64,000 nt of DNA from Neurospora tetrasperma FGSC 2508 (lineage: Eukaryota; Ascomycota; Sordariomycetes; Sordariales; Sordariaceae), in the NCBI RefSeq assembly GCF_000213175.1, contig NW_009799179.1:4911276-4975275 (forward strand), written 5' to 3'. Below the pieces are notes generated by a model. It had not been told where the DNA came from. It was given only the letters and a program-made list of their open reading frames with translations, and made no database searches. The stretch's first letter is position 1; every line of letters starts with the position of its first letter. Shown here piece after piece: positions 23,201-35,793 of this stretch. Position numbers and translations under genes: made by a program.

Positions 23201-25810
23201 AAGATCCTTGCCTTCGTCCAGATGGTCGACCGGTCTGACATAGAGAGTCTCGCCCTTGCGTCCTAACTTAGGATGGCCTGCGATGGGGTCAACATACTCT
23301 GCTGCCAAAGGCTCATCACCATGTATAATTTTTGGCGGAGGGGGTAAGAGTTCCACAGGTTGAGCAAATAGCCTCAGTGTCGGGGCAATATCGTATGATG
23401 AATCGGCGTCTGATGTGACGATCATGACTGAACCGCGCCATATCTCTTTCTCTAGCACAGCCTCGGGTTTGGGGGAGCGGGTGGCCACACGGTCATGCCG
23501 GATACCGCAAAACCGAAGAAGAGGGCCACATTTGAGGTAGAGTGGCGGCTTGAATCTCGTGGGAGCTTCACAAGAAGGAGTGAGTTAGTGACTAGAAGCC
23601 GTTCATAGCACGCCATAATAAAGGGGAAAGAAAGAAAGAAGGACAGAGGAAAAGAAAGATGGAAAATAGAAGAAGAAAGGAAGGAAGGAAAGAAAGAAAG
23701 AAAGAAAAGAAAGGAAAGGGACGATGCCAATCACTAGGTCACAAGGCTACTTGTGATGTTACTGTCATTTCGCGAACAAGTCAGGGAGCGATTACATACC
23801 ATAAGTGTCATCATACTCCCCATCAAAAGCTTCACCTCTCCTTGGCCGCAGTCCCCCGGTACCTCGTCTCCGAAACTGGGGTGCGCCCTTATCTCCTACA
23901 GGCGATACATTACCCAGGTCAAGAAGCGGGCCGCCAAGAGTACCGACTGTGCCATTCTTCCACTCTTCTAGGTATTTTGTTGGTTGAAACTCGCCCTGCC
24001 CGGGTTCGAGGTCGTCCCGCGCATGGTACAAAATATTAGAGATGTGATGGCCAGGCTCAGCATCATCGCGGTCGCGTCTAAGATCTCTCCCTTGGTCGTC
24101 ACGTCTAACATCTCTTCGTGCCTGGTGCTGGTGTTGGTGCTGGTAGTTAGGTGGGTGAGGATGGTTCGGCCCGCGCATGGGCATCCTTTCGGTCGTAGCC
24201 TGTGGGGTTTCGGCAGGAATGATGGGACTTTCGACGGGAGGTTGGGGGTCGGGCTCGGTCTGAACTTGGATTTGTCGCTCCGTAGGTGTTGTATACTGCT
24301 GAGGTTGCTGGATGGGAGCACGACCAAGCATTTTGTCCGCCTTTCTCTGGCTCGCTACTCTGGCTGGCTCTGCGCTCGCTCCAATGGTGATATTGCCGAA
24401 CTGCTGACTTTGGTCATCCTTGACAGCCCTTTCGACTGTATCCTCAACTGGTTGATGATCTCGAACCTCTGCTGACTCCAGGGCCTCCTGCTTTTCTTGG
24501 CTTTGCCTTGGCCATGGCTCTGCTACCGGCTTCTTCACCACCTTCCTTGGTGCGGGCATGGGGCCCAAGGCTTCATTGATACCATTGGGCAGCTTGGCCT
24601 CCTGATTAGCTGCTCTCTCGCGGAAACTGAGGTTGCGCTGTGGCAGATTAGAAGTCCTGACGGCCGCGTTCATTGGAATCCGTGGGTCAGGCACCTGAGT
24701 TCTAGCAACTCGCCCACCGTTTGCTCCATACGTTCGCCCTTCTTCGGGAGGATTCTGCGAGAGAGGTCCCTTTGCAGCCGCCGAACCTTGGTCAGGTCTG
24801 GTTGAAGTCGTCGAACTTACCGGCATAGTCTGTGAGGGTTGATCCTGACGTTGAAAGGCGAGCGCGACCTGTTGAATCTGGACAGGCACTTGCGGCGATA
24901 TCGTCTTTACTTCGGTCTGTTCATATGCCGAGTTCTCTGGCGCACCTTTTCGTGTTGGGCCGTCGGTGGCTTCGGCTTGTGGAGTAGGTCCTTCCCCTGA
25001 TTCTTCTTTTGCTATGCTGTCCAGGGTCAGCTGGAGCCTCTGAAGTGGTGAGCGGTCGTCTGCGAACATTCTCTGTCGGGTTGCTGGCTGGCTCGCTGAC
25101 GAGCGCCTAGTACTCCTCTGTAGAGGCTGGTCAAGACCAGAAACCCTGCGTCGGTGGCTGTTTGCTCCCGCAGATGGTGGCATGTTTGCCGAACGCGTCG
25201 ATCCGTTAACGATACGCTGTGGTCGCCAGCTCGTGCTCGCATTACTCGTGTCCCGAGATACTTGCTGTTCACCGGCCGAGGTTTGATTCTGGTGAAATCC
25301 AGCTGAGCCCACGTCTTGGGTCAAGGGGGATGATCCCGGAGAGGAATTCAAGTACGAATTTTGTTGTTCAGCAATGGCAGCGGGATATCTGTAACTCATG
25401 GGAGGTCCTGTGGGAGCCTCCGGGACGGCAGGCGGCGGTGGGCCAGTATCGAGTGCATAGTCTAAGTCATAGTCTTGATTCTGGCTCCGACGGCGAAGGC
25501 GCTTTTCTAGTAACTCGGGCGGATACTTGTTGCCGGTACCGTATGGCACTGGTGCTGGGGGAGGCGCAGGTCCGTGGCCCATAAAGCTGGGAGTGGTCGG
25601 CGATGCGAAAGGGCTGGAATTTGAGTCAGTTTGAACTTCCGACCTTGTGGTCTGGACAGAATTGCGATCCGGTCTTTGGCGGTTCTGCGAGTGGATATCG
25701 AAGGACTGGCGTGAGTCGGATGGGGTTGTCGGCGTCACATCGCCAGACATGCGCCGACTCCTAGCAACTGTAGCTAGTGGTGGGAGCTGGCCCCAGTACG
25801 GAGCCGACAT
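20285..25810 (-). CDS. Large PhoD-like phosphatase-domain protein
   Basis: Four exons: 25810-23800, 23565-22143, 22080-21871, 21800-20285; introns 234, 62 and 70 bp; 1719 residues. The first exon encodes about 670 polar, Pro/Gln/Ser-rich residues starting MSAPYWGQLPP. The second opens with TRFKPPLYLKCGPLLRFCG, a conserved lead-in of fungal PhoD-like proteins. No ATG exists at that point, so this is one gene and not two. The metallophosphatase core follows, with GGGDQIYND, NMYDDHDIIDGFGSYP and SGDVHLAAIGQF carrying the expected Asp/His ligands. The C-terminus is again disordered. PhoD enzymes are metal-dependent phosphodiesterase/phosphomonoesterases. There is no signal peptide, so an intracellular role is likely; the substrate is unknown. 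Confidence 0.88.
23566..23799 (-). repeat. Purine/pyrimidine microsatellite inside an intron
   Basis: The 234-bp first intron of the PhoD-like gene contains a GAAA/GAAGG-rich run at about 23620-23720 on the plus strand, so the transcript carries a long CTTT-rich pyrimidine tract upstream of the acceptor. It makes this intron three to four times longer than its neighbours. Confidence 0.8.
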
Positions 25811-28800
25811 TTTGACGTGTTTGTTGTCCGTTTCGTGACTAGTTGGTGAAAAGCTGATTGTGTGTTACGGTCCCCGTAAGCTGACTGAAGGACGACCACC
25901 CGAGGCTGGCTGACCTCGATGCCAGGGCACGACTGGAGGCTGGTAACTATCACGAGCGCGCGGTTGGTGAAACAGCGAGACTAGCCATAACTAGCAGCCA
26001 ATGTTGAGCAGACACATGCGCTCTGGCAGCGAGTCCAATGTAGGTACCCTCCAGTTTGTTAAGCAGCTGCTGTGCAGTATGTAGTGTGTCGAAGTCGTCT
26101 AGAAGATCTTTACAGCAGCATGGAATCTGCCCCGGGAATGCAGTTGTCAATGTCTTTCAGCGGCCCCACTGAAGAACTTGGAGACGAGGCAAGAAAAAGA
26201 TCAGCTTGAGTGTCAATGTCAGGACGGGAATCCTTATTGAGATGACGAGTATATGTACCGGAGACCGAGGGACCTGGAGGACTCAGCTTGAAAGCGCTTG
26301 GGCGGAGCTGACGAGGTTACTTTTGGGCGCGAATTTCTTTCCAAGGAAGCAGCTCTCGCGATAGTGGGAGCTCTGTGTGTGTATATTGTACCTGTGTACC
26401 TCGACAAATTTGTTGATCAAGGGCAGGACTGAGGTACATACTATCTCAGCTAGAAAGGTTCAGGCAAGCCAGTCACAATTTGGCACCGGTCGTGAATTGG
26501 GCTCGATGGGCTCTCGGTCAGGTTGCTCAATGCCATGCCATGCCATGCCCTGCCATGCCCTGCCCTGGACAATTGACTTGAGCTGAATGGCTGCTCGCTG
26601 CATACTGCAGACTGCAGTGCAGTGCCTTTTGCTGCAGCAGGGCGGAATTCGGGATCGGACAGTCGGATAGAAATCCAGTCGAAATCCAACCTCCAGCGCA
26701 AACTGAATCACGTTGCAGTCTGCCGTCCCATTCTTCTGGGCGGGATAATGGTGCCTGCCATCCCGCCCCCAAGCACACGGTCACTTATTCTTTACGCATC
26801 GATCTCCAAGTTGAGATGAAGCTTGATTGCAACTTCCATCTGTCGTTTGTGATAAGCGGGTTTGCGGGGACTGAAACTGCAACTTCCTTGTCGCAAGGAA
26901 GGGCAGTCCCGAGAAACGAGAAAGGCGGATCCTGTCCGCCAGACCTTGGTTTAAGTGCCGCTAGACTTTTTTGGGCAAGGTGAAGAGGTTGGCCGTTAAG
27001 GTCAGGGAGTGAGACTGGTGAGACCCGACCCGCGCTGACCGTGAGGTAACCCAAACACAGCGCGGGCATGGATAGCCGATAGTGAGCGGCCGTTGCCCTA
27101 AATCAAGAGTTCCCGTCTTGTGCTTCACAGCAACTAACATACTTACCGAATTTCATAATGCCGGTGGCTGGCACCTCGTTACCGGGCAAGGAGACATCAG
27201 ATTTCCGACGACGTTTGTCTCGGGACAGAGATATTGTATCTGCCAATGTGCAAGGCCTACTAGAGGTACAGCAGGCTGTTGCTGGTGCAAGAAGGATCTC
27301 GATGGCCAATCATTGGTTGTCTGTTGCTCCGGGATTGATCTCTACCCGACGTTATCAAGTTCGACCACTGCATCGAAGGTCGTGTCTCGCTGTTGTTCCC
27401 ATTCTGCAGGACTGAATTGATCACTCAAGAGAAACCGAAAGGAACTTAGGTACTATGCTGCTCGACTGCCCGCACAAAGACATCGTTTAGCATCTAACAA
27501 CGGAACGTGGCCCTACAGAGTCAGCACTGACCTGTACAGTGCCCGGAGTTGTGGTATGTAATTGTCCCAGGAGGGTGGTGGTCGGGGTACTTGTCTTATA
27601 CATGACGCTTAAGAGCCGTACAACTGGGTAACCAGAGGTACCTACCTTTACGGCTCCATGATACTGGTACAAGCGCCGCGTTGCTTAGTAGAAGATTGCT
27701 TGAGGTTACTAGAGGCAAAACAAAGAAGTAGGTAGGTAGGTACAGTGGTTCACATCGATACAGCCCACCAAGATCTCGCCTTCAGTCTCCCTTTACACGA
27801 CTTTGAGTTGTCTGTGGTTGTTTGGCCGGGTTCGGTGACCTGTTGGCGTTGGCGTAAAGCCTCTTCGATTCTTTGACAATGCCGAACGAGTACCAAGGGA
27901 GCAACACCATCATAGAAGCCATTCATCCTTATTGAGGTGAGAAAGCGGAAAGGCCCAACTCATACGCAAACGCCTCGTTTCACAAACATGTTTCGAAGCC
28001 ACGTTGTTTTCCGCAGGCAACGTGAAGACCGTCCACCTCTACCGCCATGCATGATATGGGAGGCGTCAATGGAAATGCTGTCGTCGTTACCATCTTGTGT
28101 GTCGGAACCAAAGGCTGAGATATGGACAGTATTCTATAGTTTTCCCAAGATACCATCGATGATAGTGGGAATTTTTGAGCATAGATGATCTTCAAAGTTT
28201 CGTCTTGTCTCGCATGGCGAATACGGCTGGAATGTCGGTTGAAGACAAGACGAAACCCGGAAGATGGGACGTTTGACAGTGCACTAGGTACGGAACATTA
28301 CTAAAACCCCATCCCTGAGCAGCGCCTTGAACATGGAAAACTGAGCAAAGGTAAATCTCGGTGATCGTTCCAACAAGACAAGGTATGATTGGTATAAAGA
28401 CGGTTCTATGGTGTCGAGGGGTGTAAATCAATATCTTGTAACGGCGCAGAATACATGTGGAATGCTGACACTGCTCCTGCCCCATGGGGGCCCCCCTTAC
28501 AAGGGGCCCCTAGAGTCTCGGCCCCACCAGAACTGCCGCGTCATTCAGGGTCCATACCTCTTGAGGTAGGTAGGTAGAGGTAGGTTCCGTCCTTCTCTCT
28601 GCCCCTGGAGGTGTTGTCTATCCCTTGGCAGCTGCCCTGTACCTACCTACAGGTACCAACCGGTCCCAGCCTGTCGCCCGGGCCACTTGCGCAGCCCGTC
28701 TGTGTGCATTGCCCCTGCGCTGTGGCGGGATGGTTTTCTACTAGGCCACATCGCCAGATTGCCGAACTGAACTCCCAACAAGTGAATTCTCCGTCTCCAA

Positions 28801-29331
28801 ATCAACCCATCTTCCTAATCTTTTCGTGGTGAAACGGGGAAACTGTGCCGCCTTTCTCATTCCCAGCCTATACAGGATTGCTCAGTGGGCCTATCTGATT
28901 CTCGACCGCTGCTACGGTCGCAAGTGGGCTTCGTCCTGTATGCTGTGCCCTCTCCCTCCTTGATTCCATTGCTTATGCAATAAATAGCTGTCTGACCAGT
29001 TCCGCGCGAAGCCTCCATGTCCGTTCGACAGGGACGAGCTTTCGATTCGACCTTCCAGTCTCTTCTCAGTCGCCGGGAACCGATGCCGTCTTCGTAACAT
29101 CATTCTGATTATTGGCCAACACCGTTGCTATCCCTGGCGCTACTATTTTGCCATAGCCGAGATCGAATAAGACACTGTTCTGCTTGTCTATATACCTACA
29201 CGAGCTGGTCGTACAAATTCGTCTTTGATGCTCGACACCGCAACCAACTGAAAACACTTACACAACCTTGCGCATCCCCTGCGAAGTAGACCGACCTTGG
29301 GCCGCTCCAGATCATTTACCCGAACTCAGCT
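25811..29331. other. Large intergenic region between divergent genes
   Basis: About 3.5 kb between the PhoD-like gene (minus) and kexin (plus); it should hold both promoters. No supported gene. It contains a CCATG/CCCTG tandem repeat near 26532-26567, a run of GTAGGTAGGTAGGTAC near 27729, several GGTACCTACC-type elements, and a GC palindrome at about 28485-28512. Confidence 0.5.
26532..26567. repeat. Short tandem repeat, unit CCATG/CCCTG
   Basis: Imperfect pentamer array reading CCATG CCATG CCATG CCCTG and so on. It lies in intergenic sequence about 0.7 kb upstream of the PhoD-like gene. Confidence 0.8.
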
Positions 29332-32043
29332 ATGAAGCTCTCGGCCATCGCAACGCCGCTGGGCTTGGCCGCTCTGGCTATAGCGTCCAATGTCCTCCCC
29401 CGCGACTTCGATTCGAACGATTACTATGTTCTCCATCTCGATGCCCGAACGTCACCTACCGAAGTTGCCAGGAGCCTAGGATTGTCTCATGAGGGGCCCC
29501 TTGGTGAACTCCAGGATCACCATCTCTTTGTTGGGAGGAAAGCCGAGCACGATATCGTCAAGAGAGAATTGACGGAGCGCCGGCGCCGGAAACGATCATT
29601 AGGCGACGAGCCCCATGTTCTGGATAGTGTCCTCTTTTCAGAGAAGCAAATTTTGCGGAAACCTTGGGAGAAGCGCATGGTCCCCCGGCCAGCAGGACCC
29701 TCTAGAAGGGGTCTCTTTTCCGACCAAGAGGTTGACTGGGCAGTCAAGAAGCAAAACGAAGTTATCGGGAATTTGGGCATCAGAGATCCCATATTCAAGG
29801 AGCAGTGGCATCTTTTCAACACTGTCCAGACTGGACACGATGTGAATGTTACCGGGCTTTGGCTTGAAGGCGTCACTGGAAAAAACGCCACCGTCGCCAT
29901 TGTCGACGATGGTTTGGATATGGAAACCGATGACTTGAAAGACAACTACTACGCCCAAGGGTCATGGGACTTTAACGACAAGGGTCCTGATCCAAAGCCC
30001 CGATTAAGCGACGATAAACACGGAACTCGCTGTGCCGGTGAAGTTTCGGCCGGGAAAAACAAAGCCTGCGGTGTGGGAGTAGCATATGACTCTAGGATTG
30101 CCGGCCTGCGTATCTTGTCAAAACTGATATCTGACGCTGATGAAGCCGTTGCTATGAACTACGACTTTCAGCACAATCAGATTTATTCGTGCTCCTGGGG
30201 ACCCCCTGATGACGGGCAGAGTATGGATGCTCCCGGAATTCTCATCAAGAGGGCTATGCTCAATGCCGTCCAGAAGGGCCGTGGTGGGCTGGGGTCAATC
30301 TATGTCTTTGCCAGCGGCAATGGTGCAGGAAACGGAGATAATTGCAATTTCGATGGCTACACCAACAGCATCTACAGCATCACCGTCGGAGCCGTTGACA
30401 GAAACGGCGACCATCCCTATTACTCTGAATCGTGTTCCGCGAATCTGGTCGTGACATACTCCAGCGGCGGTGGTGATTCAATTCACACGACTGACGTCGG
30501 AAATGCTTGTTCTGATACTCACGGTGGTACCTCAGCTGCCGCTCCGCTCGCAGCTGGTATCTTTGCTCTTGTTCTGCAGGTTCGCCCAGATCTCTCATGG
30601 AGAGATATGCAGTATCTTACCGTGAACACTGCTGTTCCTATCAACCTTGACAGCGGCGAGTGGCAGACGACTGCTATTGGCAAACAATTCAGCCATATGT
30701 ATGGCTACGGCAAACTCGACAGCTACGCCATTGTTCAGGCAGCCAAGACCTGGAAGAAGGTGAAGCCTCAGGCCTGGTTCTACTCTCCTTGGATCCATGT
30801 CAACAAAGCAATTCCCCAGGGAGACACGGGAGTTGCCGTCAGCTATGAAGTTACGCAGGCAATGCTGGATGAGGCCAACGTCGAGCGCCTGGAACATATT
30901 ACGGTTACAATGAACATCATGCATACTAGACGAGGAGATCTTAGTGTTGATCTCATCAGCCCCAACAATCTGGTCAGCCATCTTTCGGTCAGCCGGAAGA
31001 ACGACGAGGCCCGCGCTGGCTATGATGACTGGACATTCATGAGTGTCGTTCACTGGTAAGCGCACGCGTTACTGCGATTATCCGAGGTGATCTTTGCTAA
31101 CCTGTACATAACCAGGGGTGAAACCGGCGTCGGTAACTGGACAATCATCGTTAAAGACACCCAAATCAACAGTCACGAGGGCGTCTTCACCGATTGGCAC
31201 CTAAAGCTTTGGGGCGAGAGCAAGGACGCCTCCAAGGCCAAGGTACTCCCGATGCCGACCGAGGAAGACGACAACGACCACGCCGCCATCGCCACGACCA
31301 CCCTCCCCGCTACCACCACCACCCTACCACCCCAACCCATCGCCACCGACACCAAGCCTACCACCGTGTCCGACCATCCCAACCGCCCCGTCAACTCGAA
31401 ACCAACTCCCACCGACGCCTCCAACCCGTCGCCCACCTCTGACGAACAAACCTCGGAGACCACCACTCCTGCAAACAGCACCTGGCTGCCCTCCTTCCTG
31501 CCCACCTTCGGCAAGTCAGCCGCCACCATGGTCTGGGTCTACGGCTCCGCCGCCCTTATCGGTGTCTTCTGCATCAGTCTGGCTGTCTACTTCTGGCTTG
31601 CCCGGCGCAAGCGCCTGCGCAACAACCCGCGTGGCGACTACGAGTTCGAGCTGCTGGACGAGGAGGAGGCCGAGGGTCTGGCCGGCGGCGGCAGCAGTGC
31701 TGAGAAGCGCAGGGCTGGCGCTGGCGGCTTGGCGGGAGGCAAAAGAACGCGCGGTGGGGAGTTGTATGATGCGTTTGCTGGCGGTAGTGATGATGAGGAT
31801 GCTGATGATGGGGTTTATCGTGATCGGGTTGATGAGGTTGGCAGCGGCAGTGGGAGCGGTAGTGAACGTGCGAGTGGAAGTGGTTCTGGTTCTGGTTCGG
31901 CTGGCAATGGAGGCAGGCAGGCAAGAGCTTTGAGATCGGATAGTGATGATGAAAGTGGACATCATGTTGTGGGGGATGATGATGATGATGATGAGAGTGA
32001 TAGCGACGATGGTGGGCATGGGTCGAGGCCATTGCGGCGATAA
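29332..32043 (+). CDS. KEX2: Kexin, Golgi proprotein-processing serine protease
   Basis: Two exons, 29332-31055 and 31116-32043; 60-bp intron with a GCTAAC branch site; 883 residues. Kexin cuts after Lys-Arg/Arg-Arg in secreted proproteins in the late Golgi. A signal peptide (residues 1-19) precedes a propeptide with basic sites RRRRKR (about 83-88) and WEKR. The subtilase domain has D192 (VDDGLD), H230 (DDKHGTRC), oxyanion N330 (ASGNGAGNGDNC) and S401 (HGGTSAAAP). The P-domain runs to about residue 610, and the intron splits it at W575. A Thr/Pro-rich stalk, one membrane helix (about 714-737) and an acidic Ser/Gly/Asp-rich cytosolic tail follow. Y750 lies in DYEFELLDEEE, matching the Tyr-based Golgi-retention signal of yeast Kex2 (YEFDII). 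Confidence 0.96.
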
Positions 32044-32850
32044 AGTGTCTTCTGTCTTTTTGCGGTAGTTATAGAGAGGGGATCTCATAAAGTCAATAGT
32101 CATGAGTTGAGTTAGGCGTACCTTTACTATTCTTCTTCTTCGAAGTTATGGAAAAGACTTCGATGGCGAATATAGAGCACCACTTCTTTTGCTTGCGCGC
32201 GTCTTTGGCTTACATTTTGTATCGTGCTGAGCCCTCGACTGTGTCCCTTCTTGAGCTTGGTGGCATGGCTGCTGCTGACGATTGATATCACCGAAACACA
32301 AATTTGATATTATCCTACGGAGCATCATGATGATTTTACCTTGCTCAGTCCTAGGCCAACCGCGAATAGGAGCCATGAATCCCTCCGCATTTTAATAATA
32401 GGGGCCGTCAATGAGTTTAACAATGTCATTCCTGCGTGCTATCGCAGCACACCTAATAGCAATGCAATGCCAATACATAACCGATCCTGCGTAGTAGCTA
32501 TTCATTAGAAAAATACACATCATCCCCTTCTCGTCACACGGCCAGTCCTACGGTGGAGTTCTTTGTCCCATTCTACGAAACAGGCGGAGGCTCCAGCAGA
32601 GCCTTGTATGCAACAGAGCTCAAGAGCCGTTGGGTCCCGGCACCACATGCCAGTCCATATCATTCCAATTCGGTGGTGATAAACCTCCGCCGTAGTTCGG
32701 GCCTCCCCTATGTGCACCGGCCCCAGCACCAGCACCAGCACCCTGCTGATCTCTCTCGTTGTCATGGTGGAGATATTCATGACTATCCGCCCACTCTTCC
32801 TCGTCAGTCGTAGTATCCTCTTCCTTGGTTTTTGCCGCCTCCCTAGCCTT
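32044..32850. other. Intergenic between convergent genes
   Basis: About 800 bp holding the 3' ends of kexin (plus) and SNX4 (minus). Nothing else recognised. Confidence 0.5.
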
Positions 32851-34470
32851 CTATGCCGGGAGGACGACTCCCTCCTTCTCCATCTCCATCACGTACTGCT
32901 CCCACACCGACATGACTTCACCGTAGAATTCAATATGCGCGTCCGCCAGCCCGCTGAACTGGCGCTTGAACTCGACGCGCTTGATCCAGTCGAAGCTCTC
33001 CACCTCGCGGCTGACCTGCTCCGCGAAGCTCTCCGACTCGTTGCGCGCCACCTCCACCTCGCGAGTGAGCTCTTCAATACGAAGCTCGAGCTTGCGCTGC
33101 CGGTCGCGGCGCGCCTGCTCGTGGTCCACGCCGCGGACGTCTTCGATTTTGGAGCGGATGAAGCCGCCCGCACCGCTCATGAGCGCCGAGCCGGTGCCGT
33201 AGCTCTGGCCTGACGCTAGCATGTCGCGGTCCGTCCTGCTCTTGTTGAGGTACTCGGTCAGCTGCTCATAGTCGAGCTGCTTCTGCTCGCGCGCCTTGAG
33301 TAGGTTCTTGAGGGTGCCGCTGTATGCCACCATGTCCCGTAGCGAGCCAAGGTAGTCCTGGTCAGTATGGTCTTTGAGCTTCTTGAGCCCGGATCCGGTG
33401 TCTTCCACCGAAGCGGCAAAGGCACGCACAGCTGTCTCGACTCCGGGCTCCAAGGTAATGAGCTTTTGGAACTGCTCGGCTAGGTCTTTGAGGTCCGACT
33501 CAATATCGGCTTCCCGGCGGGCCACCCGCGCCACTACCTTTTCAATATGGTTGAGGTCTTCGTCCAGCTTGTCGCTCTTCTCCTTGATCTCGATAAACCG
33601 CCGGTCGGGCTTGTGCACTTTTGTGAATGCATTCATGAAGCTGTCCGCAAATGTATCAAAGACGCCGCCGCCGCCACCGCCCGCTGCAGCACTTCCGCCG
33701 AGAGTCGAATCACCGATCCCGCCGGGCGACGCTAGCGACCCCCGGACCGACCGGCTGCGCATGGTAGCATTCCAGTCGGGGCTCTCCAGGAAGGCATGGA
33801 GAATGTCGGCTTTCCGCAGTATCGGGTGAAGGGCCAGACGAGCCAGGAATCGCTGTAACGAGTATGCCCGCCTCGCGGTGAAGTCAGTGCCGAACCTGTC
33901 GCCCCGCACATATTCCATTCGCTGCTTGTCGGGCAGCGGAGGGACGGCGCAAGCCTGGTAATCACGGCATAGGACCTTGTAGAGAAAAACGAAATCGGTG
34001 AACCGTCGTCGTACTGTGGTTTTGGGTTTCTGGAAGGAAGGAAAAGTGGTCTATAGAAATGACAAAAAAAAGAAGGGTATGTTAGCCTTGTGGAAACCCA
34101 TGGTAGGAGGAGCCTTGGCTTGTAGAAGCCCGAGACGGCAGTGAACCAAGGCCAATATCGTATTGTGTAGAGAAACAGCACATACATTTGTCGTGATTAG
34201 ATAGGATACATAGGCATCTTTGGTGCCATCGTTCTCCTTGTGCGGGTCAGACACAGTGCAGTCGAGGATCTCGCCGCCGCTGTGATCGAGCTCGTCGTGT
34301 TCCATACCGGCGGCGTTGTCACCAGGCCTTCCGTCGTCTGGTCCGCTTCTTGCGTACTCTGGACTGCTGTTGGACTCGTGATGGACCTGCGCGGTCGAGG
34401 CTGCCGACTCTGCGTTCTGCTCACTATGCCACGAAATGTTGGAGAAGTTGTCCTGGTCAATGACCGCCAT
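32851..34470 (-). CDS. SNX4: Sorting nexin Snx4/Atg24 (PX-BAR)
   Basis: Two exons, 34470-34186 and 34050-32851; 135-bp intron; 494 residues. Snx4 binds PI3P on early endosomes, forms BAR dimers with Atg20-type partners, returns SNAREs to the Golgi and serves selective autophagy. An acidic N-terminal region precedes the PX domain, which begins near residue 75. Its core TTVRRRFTDFVFLYKVL is split by the intron, and FGTDFTARRAYSLQRFLARL and HPILRKADILHAFLE close it. From about residue 240 a BAR coiled coil follows (FIEIKEKSDKLDEDLNHIEK to the C-terminus). The acceptor at 34051 was chosen over a nearer CAG because it restores TTFPSFQK, a family pattern. Confidence 0.94.
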
Positions 34471-35793
34471 ATCGATGGCCTTTTACCAAGACGTTAACGA
34501 CGCCGCTGCGCCACTATGTATGCCCGCTTGTCTGCTCGGCTTTTGCTTTAAGGCAACTGGTTTGGCAACTTGGTTGCAGGCCGGTACTGAACGGTCGTCT
34601 GAATGTAGGAATGTGCTTGCGAGTCGCCCAGGAAGGGAGTGCGATTCAAGATTGCTCAGAGGGAGATATTGTATAACAAATGCGCGTCTCATAGACTTGG
34701 TTCGGGTAATGTCACTATGTATTGCTCAGAACTAATCTTTTAAGAGTCCGTCGGTCAGCGCAGCGTGTTGGTGTAGAGTGGGAAGGGAATATGGTTGTCT
34801 TTCGCAGACGGTGGGATTGACGTATGGCATGGCGGGGAAAGAGCCAAGCAGGCCAACTGCAAGTTGGAGGCGGCCTATCCCCAGTTGGTGCTGCAAGTAC
34901 GTTCTGAGGGAAGGGTACCACTGGATCGCAGCGTGTCAAGGACTTTACTTCATAAGAAAAAAGGTGCCCAGTATACTCCTAATGGTGAGCATTTCGATAT
35001 ACACAATGGATTACAGTGATTCTGAAATATAGCCTAGATTTATGACGGTGAACAGATAGAAGGAAAATGCTGGAGTTGACGTTGGTACTTGGATGTATAA
35101 CATCTCGTAGGCATTTTGCTATGACGCCCGAATGTAGAGGAAACCCTGCGAGTACATCTAGTCTGGTAGTGTACGGAGCCTACCTGTTTCGGTGATGCCG
35201 CCCTTGCGTCCCGTGTTTCTACCGTCCATGAATTTGGAAATACCTCTATCGAATCTGGAGTACCGGTACTCAAGTTATGCATCTTTGACATCTTGGCGAC
35301 ATCCCTTGAAGTGATATGCCATTTCACTTGATCGCCCTGAGCGCCCCTACTCGCCAGTATGGACCTGGGCGCCGGTAGTTGTTCTACAGTACAGTGTTAC
35401 ATTTAGTCTTTGTCCGCATTCACAACGCCGGTCATCTCATGATTTGTGGGGTGCAATCGCTTGCTGTTTCTACTTGGTTGAGATGCGTTCCTGTGTCTAG
35501 TATATGTTATATCATGATCTATGCATGCTGTCCAGAATGAGTGAAAAAGTAGCAAACCATGTGACATGAATGCAACAAAAACCCTTGATTCTTCCATCGT
35601 CGCGGTTCGCCGGTGCCTGTTCCATGCCTAACCATACAAAGCCTACACCGTCCCGAACCGTAGGGCTGCTAAATACCCGCAACCAAAACATCCAACAAAG
35701 GAGAATTTCAAGGTCCCATGGACGTCGAAGTGAATTCGAATTGCCGGCACCCGCTTAAACTCCTCCCAAAAACTTTCCTCGTTCACATTTTGC
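34471..35793. other. Intergenic, SNX4 promoter and 3' side of MDM38
   Basis: About 1.3 kb without a supported gene or clear motif. Confidence 0.45.
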
